In this document: in pieces, positions 33,615 through 44,546 of the stretch | Numbering within the stretch: position 1 is the stretch's first letter | Layout: each line of letters begins with the position of its first letter | Source of the DNA: Hirundichthys speculiger | Lineage: Eukaryota; Chordata; Actinopteri; Beloniformes; Exocoetidae | Direction of reading: 5' to 3' | DNA length: 64,000 nucleotides | NCBI GenBank assembly: GCA_018398805.1 | Contig: JAGFBZ010000684.1 | Span: forward strand, 372,001-436,000 | Program-made: the position numbers and the translations under genes | The notes under the pieces: model-generated | What the model was told of the DNA's origin: nothing | What the model saw: only the letters and a program-made list of their open reading frames with translations | The model's database searches: none

Positions 33615-34932
33615 TAAAAAAAACAGATTACAGTTTGCACATGCACTCAGGGAAAAGACCTTAAGTTTTGGATGCATGTCCTGTATTCTGATTAAGTCAA
33701 AATTAAACTGTTTGGCCATGATGACCGTTATAACATCTGGAGAAAAAAGTGGAAAGCTTGCAGGCCTGAGAACATCATCCTGGTGCACTTCACAGAATAG
33801 ATGGCATCATGAGGAAAGAACATATTGAAGCAAAATCTCAAGACATCAGCCAGGAAGTTGAAGCTTGGTTGCAAATGGGTCTTCAGATGGACAATGACCC
33901 TGAACATACCACCAAATGAATTACAAAGCAGTTTATAGACACCAGAGACAATTTTTAGAAGTGGAAATCACAAAGCCCTGGTCTCAATCTTTGTGAGAAA
34001 GGCGGCCTACAAACCTGACTCAGTTCCACCGGTTCTGTCAGGAGGAACAGACAAAAAAAAAAAAAAAATCCTGCAACCTGCTGTGAGAAGATTGTGGAAG
34101 AAAACTCAAAACGTTTGACCCAAGTCAGACAGTTTAAACCAGTGGTTCTCAACTGGTTTGGCTTCAGGACCCACCATCACCCTGAATGACAAACCGCGAC
34201 CCAAGTCAAGGAAAATTTCCAACTTCACAAATTTTTTGAATGAAAAGATCGTGCAGTTTGAATCGAAGATAGTAAAATAGAATATCACAGAATGCCAACA
34301 CAAAAAAAAAATAGGTTTACTGGTGAACCAAAACGGCAAAAACCAAAATGACTTCAGAAATATTCCCTTTGATGCTCAATTAGCAGCATTTTAATTAAAT
34401 CCAAAACACTTAACTTCAGTAACTTCAGCCTTTTTTAACAGACTCAACATGCACAAACATGAAATAAAGTGCAACCACCGAGCAGTAGTTTCAAAAAGAA
34501 GACACAAATATGTAGCATTTGCTGAGTACCCACGTCCTGAATATATAACAATTTCCTATTAAAACTATCTAGTCACTTATTTAAGCATTAATCATAAAGC
34601 TGACATAACAATCAGAACATTTCAGTAACAGCCATTTTTAAGACTCAACAGCGCTTTTATGCACAAACATGAAATAAAACAGTGCAACCACTGAGCAGTA
34701 GTTTCAAAAAGAACTCAAAATATATAGTTTTAGCTGAATAACCACTCACTGACCTTTGTCTTCAAGATAAGAAAATCCATATGTCATATATTCTTCGTTG
34801 TATCTGTGTTTCACCTGCTCAACATATGGAAACAAACTTTGCAGGTCTTTTTCTATGGTAGTTAACTGGCGGGTGTCAACTCGCATAACAGGGCATTATC
34901 ACCATCTACTGTTAAGGCGTATGAATGACATG

Positions 34933-34968
<36 letters not shown>

Positions 34969-35215
34969 CATTTTCCTACCCCCAGGCAAAGGCCCACGAC
35001 CCACTGAAAACGGTTCTGCGACCTACTTTTGGGTCGCGACCCACCAGTTGAGAACCACTGGTTTAAAGGCAATGATACTGAGTAAATGTATGGAAACTTC
35101 TGACTTTGACAAAAGTAATTAAAAATGTTTCTCTCTCATTGTTCTGGTATTTAGCAAATAGAAATCAACTCTGGAAGTCCCAACTGACCTAAAACAGGAA
35201 AAGTTTAGTCTGATT
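33615..35215 (+). pseudogene. Tc1-like transposase relic split by a hAT element
   Basis: Plus-strand wording of a teleost Tc1 gene is readable across 33700-34139: AAACTGTTTGGCCATGATGA with CCG, CTGGTGCACTTCACAGAATA with GATGGCATCATGAGG, TGGACAATGACCCTGAACAT, and ACAAACCTGACTCAGTTCCA. The wording resumes after the hAT at 35061 with AAAGGCAATGATACTGAGTA, ATGTATGGAAACTTCTGACT and CCAACTGACCTAAAACAGG. The gene is the second half of a transposase (DDE region to C-terminus, then 3' UTR). Multiple stops, a 16-base A run and frameshifts show it is dead. The 5' half is missing. Confidence 0.8.
34140..35060. mobile_element. 921-bp hAT element nested in a Tc1 relic
   Basis: The ends CAGTGGTTCTCAACTGG and CCAGTTGAGAACCACTG are perfect 17-base inverted repeats. 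Flanking 8-mers are GTTTAAAC (34132-34139) and GTTTAAAG (35061-35068), 7 of 8 identical; the host Tc1 wording (TTTAAAGGCAATG) indicates GTTTAAAG is the original. Inside, a block of about 90 bp starting GCACAAACATGAAATAAA is present twice (about 34448-34530 and 34661-34750), and there is a T32 run at 34934-34965. No transposase frame. Confidence 0.92.
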
Positions 35216-36890
35216 TAATGTTAGACAGTGAGAGACGATGTACATGCTCAAGGAAAAGTTCCTCGGGGGGAAAAAAAGGGACTTTCTCACTTTGAAGTTG
35301 GCTTCTCATGTTCTCTAGTCCCTGAACTTGATGTACCGGGGAGTATTTACTTTTGAAATAACTTGTTGATTTTGTGTAATGTTTTCCTTTAAATGTTCTT
35401 TGTCTCGGTTCCCAGTAAGAAACCTTGAAAGAAACCACCAGAGATGTTATGTCGATCCAATGACAGCCTCGCGATAAAACATTTTCTTTACTGTTTAACT
35501 TTGATCAAACTTATGTAAATATTTAAAGAAAACACATATGGACAGTGGCTATTTCAGTGACTCCGAGGCAGCCAGCAAAATAAATCTTCATTCTTCACTT
35601 GAATAAGCTAAAATTGCGTGTGAGCATGATGCATTTCCAGCTCTGTCAGATCTGTTTTTGTTTTATCTATCCTCATTTGCATCATTATGAGGGAGAGAAA
35701 ATCTATAGTAGAGTTTGAATAGCTCTGTAATGAGGAGGAGGAATCAATCATCCTTTCTAAACAGGCCCAGTGCAGCAATAAGAATATAAATTCACACTCA
35801 TAAATTCCACACTTTAAGGTTCCCACATCCTTCTTAATGTCTCTAGAGTTTACAGCGCCCTTGTGTGCGATACTTCTACCCTGAATGGACTGCTTGATTT
35901 ACAGGTAGCTTCTCTCTTCCTTTTGGGAGATGATGGTAGAGTTGTCCAAGCTGGCCTTCCCAGCATGAGCTATAAAAGTGCTATAATTGGTGTATTAATT
36001 TTTGGCCGAGGAGGGAGGAAAAAAAAAAAAAAAACTGCTCTGATTCAACCAACTATCAATCTAGCCATCATGTCGGCACATTGTGTTTGGCATGTCTGGA
36101 CCGTTATTACATATGTCACATAATTGGGCACAATTAAGAGGAAGCACAAGTACTGTAATTAATGTCAGTCCTCAAAGGCTGGCAGATGATAATGTGTTCC
36201 TGTGGTTGAGGAAGAAGACCTTTAAAATCAGGCTCCTGACTTCCATCAACTCAAATCACTTTAATTAGAATCAGTTACAGATAAATATTGAGCCTACTTT
36301 TTCTCTATTTTTCTTCATTTTTTCATGAATTAGAATTTGTTGTTGAGTTTTAACATTGAATAAAACAAAAGAGTAGATGTTTTGTTTCTTTTTTTCTTTT
36401 TTTATTTTTCTTTTTAACCCAACTGCAGTTTTCATGCACATGGTTATATGCCTGGTGCTGAAGAAATAATGAGTAAAAAGAGAATTCATTCATTTGTTTT
36501 CATAAATGTTTTCCAAAAACATGAATACAAAGGTGATGCAAATGCATCACTTTTTAAGGTAGAAGCTCATCACCAAGTTTGGACTGACATAATCTACATC
36601 TGCTAGTTTACAGCTGTGCTCCCTTAAGTGACGAGGCTGAGACAAAAATGTGTTTCTCTTGTATGAAATGTAAAAAAGAAAAAAAAATAATATTTAAAAT
36701 CACCAATTGTGGAAAAAAGGACTAAATTTACATTAAAAAAAATGTAAGACTTGATTTTGCCTGCATCTGAAACGACTCGCTACACTAATAGTCTATTCAA
36801 ACCCTGCTATGTAAAGGGTATCTACATTCTACATTTAAAGAAATGACAAAATTTGAAAAATGCGATTATAAAGATTAATAGATGAAAGAA
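35216..36890. other. Unique DNA with AT-hook/homeodomain-like words, no gene
   Basis: The block 35870-36265 is complex, little decayed, and dense in AATTA/TTAAT words such as ATTGGTGTATTAATTTTTGG and GTACTGTAATTAATGTCAG. It looks more like enhancer DNA than neutral sequence, though this is inference. Frames of up to 86 codons in it show no domain. Confidence 0.45.
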
Positions 36891-36894
36891 AGAG

Positions 36895-37045
36895 GCAGCT
36901 TCTGTTGGCTTTTCCCTTTAGAGGGTCACCACAGCCGATCACTGTTCTACACATCCTGATTTGGCTTAGATGCCCTTCCTGATACAGCTGTCCCCATTTA
37001 TCTGGCCTTGGGACCGACATTATGAGAACACTGATTTGCGACCGC
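36895..37045 (+). repeat. Teleost 'GGGTCACCACAGC' retroposon fragment
   Basis: The segment has CTTTTCCCTTTAGAGGGTCA with CCACAGCCGATCA, then TTAGATGCCCTTCCTGATAC, then CATTTATCTGGCCTTGGGACC. These landmarks in this order define the same repeat as 1861-2115. Flanks are unrelated. Confidence 0.75.
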
Positions 37046-37079
37046 TTAGAGGCTGAAGCAGTGGGAGAAACTGTTGAAA

Positions 37080-37315
37080 TATAGAGCTAACACAAGCATG
37101 TCACCTGGTTTGGGGCAGCCAAAGTTTAATCATCTGCCATTTAGTGAGCTATTCGGATTTGCAGGATACTGTGACATCACAGGGATAGATATTAGTAAAA
37201 TTACCCAGCATCCTCATCTTCAGCACCACTCAGCTTCACATTGTCCTGCTTTTGCTATATCTCAGAAGTGGCTCTGCACAGCTACAAAACCAGTTTCAAA
37301 GAGGGGTTGAAGTTA
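37080..37315. repeat. Possible dispersed repeat, paired with 51355-51490
   Basis: ACACAAGCATGTCACCTGGT opens this segment and ACACAAGCCTGTCACCTGGT the other; both later have TGACATCACAG/TTACATCACAG and end near ACAGCTACAAAACCAGTTT/AAGCTGCAACACCAGTTTT. The spacing differs, so one copy has an internal deletion. Family unknown. Confidence 0.45.
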
Positions 37316-39775
37316 AGAAAATGGATGATTTTAATTCAAGTACGCCACGGATATTTCATTAAGACCTCAGGAACCTTGGTTAACTTAAAAAAAAAAAGAA
37401 GTTATGTCTCAGCTAATATATAGCCACCAAAATCTGTTTCTGAACATAACTGAGGGGAGAGAGACATTAATTAGATGAATTTAGGCACTTCTGATGTCAG
37501 TAAAAATACATGTTGAATGCAACCCTTAAACTGTACTAAAACATACGTGTAAAACAAATTTAAGCATTGAGGCGCAAATAATTTAAAACCTGGGATTCCA
37601 GTGTGTTGCTTTGCAAAAACAGTAAAAACCGTTAGATGCGCAGACATAATAGTAATAATGATGTAATAACCTAACCAGTAATAACAAATGATTTCAGTTT
37701 CAGTTTTATGTGCCCCTACATACAGAAGATGCAACCTTATGTTAAATGAATTGCCTTTCTGTTAAAGCCGACAACGTCTTCTTTGGCACAGTTTGTAGGA
37801 AAAAACGACTCGCGTTAAATGAAACTTTCTTTCCAGTGATGATACCAACAACTGCTTGGTGAAGCTAACTGAATGAAAAGGCAAAACTAAACGTGGCATG
37901 GACAAAAAAAAAAGAAAGGAAGAAAAACATACGGTGCTGTTATTTGTATTCATGACCAGTGACTTGCAGGAGGCCAAAGCAAATAGGACGGTTCAAAACA
38001 AGCAGTGCCAGGAAAAACTAGGGAACAAGCAGCAGGAAATCTGTTTAATGTGGAACATGCTTTCAGCACTGTCTCCTTTTCTTTTTTTTTTTTTTAAAGT
38101 GTATTTGACGTTCACCATGAAGCAGCTTCAATGATGCTGGGTCAACTGGGATCAAAAGTTTCAAGTGAGATAATATTTATATGGATCTTCACGTAAAGGT
38201 CCGGGGCTGCCAAATTTATGTCGGCAACAATATTTTTAAAATTTCAGGTCAGCCAAGACACACGAAAGACATGCGCATTGCAAAACATGGCTTTGGTGAT
38301 GACTTTTGTTATTTAAGCTCATGGCTCATCTGGCCCTTGATGAGAAGCCTTTTCATGTGTTCATGTGTTCATGTCCCTGCAGACTTTACCTTCACTTTTA
38401 CAGTTTTGTTAATATGATATATTTGTATTCACACAGAGCACAATCACTGCTCTCTGAGGTCCAGAGGAATGTTTCCAGCTTCCATAACAGTGATACTATG
38501 ACTGACCGCTCTCCCAGGATGCCTTGTGTTTCCCCCAAGCCACCTGCTTCACCCGCCGCTGGATACTGCTCTGTACTGTACTACGAAGCAGCTACGGCAG
38601 TAAATCAGGTGATGACCTAATGCAGGATGAGAAGAGGCAACGTCCCTTTTTTCATGGCACCACATGGGATCTATTTCTTCCCAGCATTAATAATACTCTG
38701 GAGCATTAAGGCACGCAGCAAAAGCAGATGTATTCTAGCCTGGGCCGATTCAACATATAAGCATTTCCTCTCTACAAACCCCCAGTCCTGAGGCAAAGCA
38801 TGATTACCCGATTTTAATGAGATTTTTAATGTGACTTTTTTCTTCTTCTTTTTTTTTTTTTAATTCCTGGGAGACATTCCAGCTTTCTATGTACAAACTG
38901 TACAATGGTTGTTGTTGTTTGCAATTGGATGGAGGAAAAAATAAGAAAAAAACTCCCTCTGACATTCTTCCTCCTGCCTGTTTTTCTTTCCTACAATGAG
39001 TCTTTGATGATGCTAAATATCCAAACAAATAATGGCGTCTCTCCATCTTTGTCTGTATTTCTAATGTGCATGTGTATAATGAATACATACACTCCCTTTC
39101 TGTGATCAGTTTTTATGATGAATAATCAAACCTTGAGATGTATACATAAGACATGAGGGATTGCATTGTGACTGTCTTTTGTAGCATCCACACTCTTGTC
39201 ATGTCTTACCTTATTCCTGCAGTGTAGCTCCGTCACTACAAGTGTTATCCCTCATGCTTCATCTTCAAGAACGTGTGTTCATTTATCTGCAGGAAATATT
39301 CCAGCGGCTCCCGTAGAGAGTCTTGTCTTTTCAGCCATATTAAAAAGTACACATTTGGGGATAAACATGTCTTCGGTTTATCGACCAGGCAAAACCGGTT
39401 AAATAGATGGTGTATAGTGGAGCTGAAAAAGAAAAGCTGGTGCATAAAGAAGCCAGAAGAGTTTGGTGTAAATACTTAGAGGTACAAATTACTGAATGTT
39501 GTCACACATAGAGATGAGATTTTCAGCTCAGTGGGTGGTGATCGTTGATCAGCTCTCCGGGCTTGAATGAATCACGTGCATTATGGTTCATCAGTGACCT
39601 GAACAGCACTGAGCACTTTTTCAAACCATAAACGCATCACAGGCGTTCACAAGCAAACATGTCTTTGACATGTTGGCTTCTTATTGTGAGTAAAAACAAA
39701 CGAACAAAACAAAACGTTAAGAAAAAAGAAATATATAGTGAAATAGTCAAACCTCCCTTCTTTGTTCCTCTAGAG
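37316..39775. other. Unique DNA, no gene recognised
   Basis: No repeats beyond A/T tracts and a duplicated TTCATGTG at about 38351-38372. A 104-codon frame at 38306-38620 (+) overlaps other frames and has no domain. I see nothing to support a host exon. Confidence 0.5.
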
Positions 39776-39860
39776 CAGTGGTTCTTAACCTGGGTGTGAT
39801 CGAACCGTAGGGGTTCGGTGAGTCAGTCTCAGGGGTTCGGCGGAGGTCTCAGGACAAATC
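39776..39860 (+). mobile_element. hAT end fragment (CAGTGGTTCTTAACC)
   Basis: CAGTGGTTCTTAACCTGGGT, then GATCGAACC, GGGGTTCGGTGAGTC and GGGGTTCGGCGGAGG, is a recognisable terminus of a widespread vertebrate hAT family. The other end is not found, so only one end survives here. Confidence 0.75.
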
Positions 39861-40437
39861 CTTTTCAAGGATGCTGGACATAAAAGCAAAGAAAAGGAAC
39901 AGACTTTGCTGAGATGATGAGTGACACAAGAGTGGCATTGCGAAGGTGAAACCACGCATTTCTGAACTGGTCTCTCAAAGGCAACAGCAGAAGTCACACT
40001 GATTTGCAGTAAATATTATTATTGTAGCCTGAAAGAAATCAGGAGATGTGTTAGGCTCCAGGCTGGGATAGGCTCCAGCAACCCTCGTGACCCCAGTGAG
40101 GATAAAGCCAGTTCAGAAAATGAATGATAAATACAATAAATAACTAGAAAAGCACTTAGAGAGCATAGATCTCCGCCATGCGCAACAATTCCCCCATATA
40201 GCGATTTAAACCATAATAAATATTAGTCGTACATACAGCACTGACAATATGGGACCGCTAAAAAAGTACCATATCTTCCTTGATCTTGTGATGCACACAA
40301 AACTAAATAGTAATGCTATAAAGATTTCATATAATATTTGTTTCCAAAGTTAATATATTGAAATTAAACAACCTCAATGTCTTATATTTCCATTTATTTA
40401 CATTGCAAAAAAACAACATTGTATATTTTATGAAGTA

Positions 40438-41262
40438 TACTGAAGGAAAAAAGAAACGCACCACTTTCGTTTTCTCAATTTTTCCAAAAATATTATAGAG
40501 TGTAAAATTACAGACTACAATGAGTTTAGTACAATTTTGAGTCAAAATGAAATCACTGTTTTCCTGGTTCCGGTTGATTGATTTTGATCAGCAATAACAA
40601 CTGTAGTTTTGTATAATCACCTATGTCTGGGTCAAACTCAGAGATGAATTGGACCTGTCCTCAATTGTGCACAACCATTCCCTATAAAAAGACACCAAAA
40701 TGGATAAAAAGCACATTTGTTCACGATGCCACGACTACAGCAACCAGAGAGAGATCGTGCCATTGGCATGCTTCAAGCTGGAAGGAGCACACGGGCTGTA
40801 GCCAGGGTGTTTGGAGTCCATCACTCTACTGGTGTACGCCTTGCTGAGCGTTTCCAGACCACTGGATCCTCCAATGACCGTCCAAGATCTGGTCGACCAC
40901 GTGTCACAACGGCCGCACAGGACCGAGCGAATCGGCTGTCACATCTCCGTGACAGGTTTCGACCAACAACAAGAACTGCTGCTGAAACCATTGGGACCCA
41001 TCAATTATCAGTGTCCTTGAGGCGAATGGTGGTCATGTTAATTACTGACAATCGAATCAAATAACTGTGTTTTTGTTTACTGTGATGCTTTATTGTTTGG
41101 TCATGTTATTGCTATTGAAACTGTCACAAGCTTTGATTAATCTGTCCGAATATCAGGGACAGGTATATGTTTGATGTGCACATGTAATATTTCCATTAAA
41201 AATAAGTAACCAAAAGAAAATGTGGTAAAAAAGCAGTGGTGCGTTTCTTTTTTCCTTGAGTG
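40438..41262 (+). mobile_element. 825-bp Tc1/mariner deletion derivative with long inverted repeats
   Basis: TA flanks both ends (40436-40437, 41263-41264). The 28-base termini match at 26 positions; they share AAGGAAAAAAGAAACGCACC followed by ACT. The element keeps a TATA-like CCTATAAAAAG at 40681-40691 before its ORF, the 5' part of a transposase gene, and the gene's last codons (ANGGHVNY and stop, 41022-41048), which sit in a different frame. The intervening catalytic part, most of the gene, is gone. Ends and promoter-like leader look intact, so it is probably a young internal-deletion copy. Confidence 0.92.
40726..41064 (+). pseudogene. Tc1/mariner transposase, DNA-binding half only
   Basis: The best start is the ATG at 40726 (MPRLQQPERDRAIGMLQAGR). 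An ATG three codons upstream (40717) is also in frame. Residues about 9-46 look like the first helix-turn-helix of a paired-like domain (AIGMLQAGRSTRAVARVFGV), residues 56-59 are an AT-hook-like GRPR, and residues 62-97 resemble the second helix-turn-helix. After residue 97 the frame leaves the family sequence (internal deletion) and adds 15 unrelated residues to a stop at 41062-41064. The DDE/D catalytic domain, about two thirds of a normal transposase of about 340 residues, is absent. If expressed, it could bind the element's ends without cutting. Confidence 0.82.
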
Positions 41263-41606
41263 TACTTTGCTTAGAAAAACAAATGACAAAAAAAAATTAT
41301 TTTAATGATTTAAAGCATGGAAAAATGAAATTTGATAGAGGTTGCCATTGTCAATCCCTGAGTGAAATTTCATGAGTTTTGGGCAATAATTAACAGAGAT
41401 ATTGAGAAACAAAATTTTTGGCCCCATTGACCGCAATGTTATCGAAAATTTGAAAGTGATCCAGAATCCAGAATCCTTTTTTACATTTCTGACAACTTCA
41501 AAAATATCATCAAAATCTATCTATAACTTTTTGAGTTATCTTGAACCCAGACAGAGAGACAAACAGATAAACACCGGCAAAAACATAACCTCCTTGTCGG
41601 AGGTAA

Positions 41607-42032
41607 TTAGAAAAGCACTCGGAGAGCGCAGACCTCCGCCAAGCGCAACAATTCCCCCATACAGTGATTTACAGATTGCGATAAAATCCACCTTCTGGAT
41701 CAGATCCAGATCAGCCTTTGAAATTTGATAGAGGTTCCCATTGTCAATCCCTGAGTCAAATTTCCTGAATTTTGGGCAATAATTAACGGAGATATTAAGA
41801 AACAAAATTTTTGGCCCCATTGACTGCAATGTTATCGAAAATTTGAAAGTGATCCTGAATCCAGGATTTCTTCCAGATCACACCCAAAATGAAATCAGTT
41901 CTTCCTTTTCACATTTCTGACAACTCCTGAAAATTTCATCAAAATCCATCCTCAACATTTTGAATTATCTTGAACACAGACAAACAAACAGATAAACGCC
42001 AGCAAAAACATAACCTCCTTGTCGGAGGTAAT
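41607..42032. mobile_element. Family A short-form copy 4, tandem to copy 3
   Basis: The copy begins TTAGAAAAGCACTCGGAGAG immediately after the end of copy 3 (only GGTAA joins them) and ends GTCGGAGGTAA before TAA. Both copies share the change CCTTGTCGG in place of CCTTGGCGG at the right end. Orientation is the same. This is the copy closest to a family consensus in this window. Confidence 0.88.
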
Positions 42033-44124
42033 AATAAGTAAGCTATGTAATTCATGTGGTTCATGCACTATGTTGGTTTTGTTCTTAACTGAAAAGTGAG
42101 ACTTGCGTTAAAAAGAATTAAAAAATTAAATAAAAAAATCATATTTGTCCTGGAAAGTTTCTATCTAGGCATCTCTACCTTACACCCATCTAATCTTTTC
42201 AGCACAGCTGCTCAGGGAAAGACTTTAAAATTCAAATACCAACCACTGAAAAGAATTTTTAAATACGTCAGCCAAATGTGGTTTTGAAAAGGCACTTTTT
42301 TTTGCATTTAAATGTAAATTCAGAACCGTGGCGCATAGTGACCCTTCCTCTTGTGGTGAAGCCTTTTTAATCAGGTGATATATCGGAAGCGTCCTGGACG
42401 GCGTGCGGCGGCGTGTTCTCTGGATGAGGCCTTGAGAATGATGTCATCCAGATAGAAAATGGAAACCTTTATAAAGTGTTTAATCGCGTGCCTTAACATA
42501 GCATGCGTCCCTGAAAGCAAAAAGGAACTCATTATGCTGACCTTCCAGATAGCCTGACCCAGCTCATAACTCAGAGGAGCTTCAGCATCTATAACCTTTC
42601 CCGCTGGTGCACGGATGGGGATAAGAGTGTTTTACTTGAGCTACGTTGGAGCAGTTCATTAGATGGAACCAGTGATGGTGAGGGCGTGTCCGGCGTGCAA
42701 AGATCTGGTTAAGCAGACGCAGTTCTGTTTTTGAAATGGAGTGGCTCAAGTAGAGTTTAAAACCACAATGACATGTCTGTGTAAAGTCTGTAATAATGTC
42801 TGTTTGGCTGCCAAATTATTATTTTTTTGCTTCATGTTTGCATGGAGGTCAGCTTTCTTTCAAATGTGCTTACCCCCCACTCTCGCTCCCCCCCACTTTC
42901 TTTCCCAGTCTCCATTCCCCGACAGTGGGGTCATGATTCCCCGTTTTGCACAAGTCAACCTGAATCACTGTGAGAGACGGCAGGCTCACGTCCTTACCTT
43001 ATATTTGGACAGGTCCATGACATCACAGGGCAAAATGCCTGGTTTCCGTGCTGAATCTGTCCGCCCTTTTCGCTCTACCTTTATTCCCCATCGCATACCC
43101 CGCAGCTGTTCTCGGCCCGTTTTTGAATCCGACCCAGGATTTCCTGTATTTCTTTTTAGGCTGATGGTCACCATATGCTTGGAGAATAACCAGCGCAATA
43201 AAAGTCCCCGGCTTTGAATTATTTTCTCGAGCTACCCCATCAGTCAGCTCTAAAACGGTGAGACGGAGCAGGTGCCAAAAGTATCCCACAATAGAATACA
43301 TCATGCAGTGGGCCCGAATAAACAAAAAGGTTGTGTCATGAATACACCGTTAACAATCACCTCATCATTAGGTGGTATTACTCTGGACGTAAGATGCTCA
43401 GGGTATTACAGAGTAGATCTGGTGTTTTCTGACAATATGTTTAAAATGTATTATGCGATAAATAGATAAGGCATTTAAGCTTTGCTTGGATTGAACATAC
43501 TTCAGGCATAACCACGGCATCTGCGTTCTGTGAGATTTTAGAATCAATTTGTGTTTCAGATACTTAATTTTCCAACCTTTTTAGATTTGAGAACAATGTT
43601 GGCTTGATTGATTGTTGCTTTCCAGTTTCTTTAAAAACGCGTCATCGACTGCTGTCTGTATCTCAGTCAGTTGTTCCTCCACGCAAGGAGCAAATAAACG
43701 CAGAGGAGCGAAAACAGTCCACAAAGATAATGAACGGTTGTTAAACTGATACGAGCTGAACAAAGGCCCTCTGAAGTAGCAGGTCAGCGCAGGAATTGAT
43801 TTTATTTCATATGCGTTCACTGCTGTGCGACTGTGAGTGTTCGCATAAATGACACCCTCCGTTGATTCACAGGAAAATAAGGAGGTTGTGTGCTGCATAG
43901 TTCTAATTCTTCTTTTTTTTTTTGAGGGAGGAGACCAAAGCAGAACAAATTTCAGCCTTGACAGTTTAGTGGGAGATTTGGGAAAACATTATTTACACAG
44001 TTGTTCTTTGGATAGTCACAGAGTTTTGGAAAAGCAAGAGGAAGGAAAGAATGTGACAAGGATTGTGATGATTCCTGAACAACATGCTTTGACAAGTTTC
44101 CCTTTCTGGAGCTGGGAGACTATG
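42033..44124. other. Unique DNA holding the window's longest open frame; no gene called
   Basis: A frame of 158 codons at 42741-43217 (+) is the longest in the window. It opens with GTG rather than ATG (first in-frame ATG is at 42769), has no recognised domain, lacks a signal or membrane pattern beyond one hydrophobic run, and overlaps two minus-strand frames of 70 and 100 codons. I read it as chance in a GC-richer segment. 42600-43260 is otherwise free of repeats. Confidence 0.5.
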
Positions 44125-44544
44125 TAGAACTGAACTGAGCAGCCCAGCACGTATAGATTTACATTCTCTGTTAACCTAAAGGAGCTGAACAATACAACAT
44201 GTGTGATGTTACAAGTTCCTGCAGCACCAGAATAAAGTGCCCGTTCCATGCAGAGAAAACCAGACTTTTTGTTTTGTTGTTGTTAGCATGTTAGCCGCTA
44301 ATTACGAGCCAAAAATAGCACAATACCAGCAGTTTGTTTACTACGGTTCAGAGACCAGAGGCTGTGAAGGTAACAGAAAGACCACAGTTGAGCCTTTGTC
44401 TTGTTTCGCTGCTTTTTTGGGGGGTTTTTAAACATATTTTAAACACATTATTGAGGCTTGGAGGGCTCCGGCTTCAGTTCGTGGATTTTGATATACGCGG
44501 GGGCGCGCCGGTCCCCATTAACCGCGAAAAATAAGGGATCACTG
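44125..44544 (+). mobile_element. Tigger/mariner-type element, copy 2, 5' truncated
   Basis: The right end GCGAAAAATAAGGGATCACTG is followed by TA (44545-44546). The body matches 53090-53464 nearly base for base, including ACATTCTCTGTTAACC, CATGCAGAGAAAACCAGAC and TTAGCCGCTAATTACGAGCC. The left half of the element is missing. Frames through it (about 64 codons) show no domain. Confidence 0.82.
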
Positions 44545-44546
44545 TA

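Larger units (their letters stand above)
40144..41606. mobile_element. Family A long-form copy 3, split by a Tc1-type element
   Basis: Starts CTAGAAAAGCACTTAGAG after TAA and ends CGGAGGTAA, where it abuts the next copy. Internal sequence (about 40204-40380) matches the extra block of the copy at 11444 in reverse orientation and is not interrupted by the retroposon tail found there. The right part, from about 41325, matches the short copies. The element is interrupted at 40438-41262. Confidence 0.82.

Noticed and set aside
31940..35215. A single Tc1 gene interrupted by LINE DNA
   Set aside because: The two Tc1 relics overlap in the protein region they represent (both reach the C-terminal part), so they are separate insertions.
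42741..43217. Longest open frame, 158 codons
   Set aside because: It starts with GTG, has no domain, and two antisense frames occupy the same DNA. In a vertebrate this needs transcript or conservation evidence.
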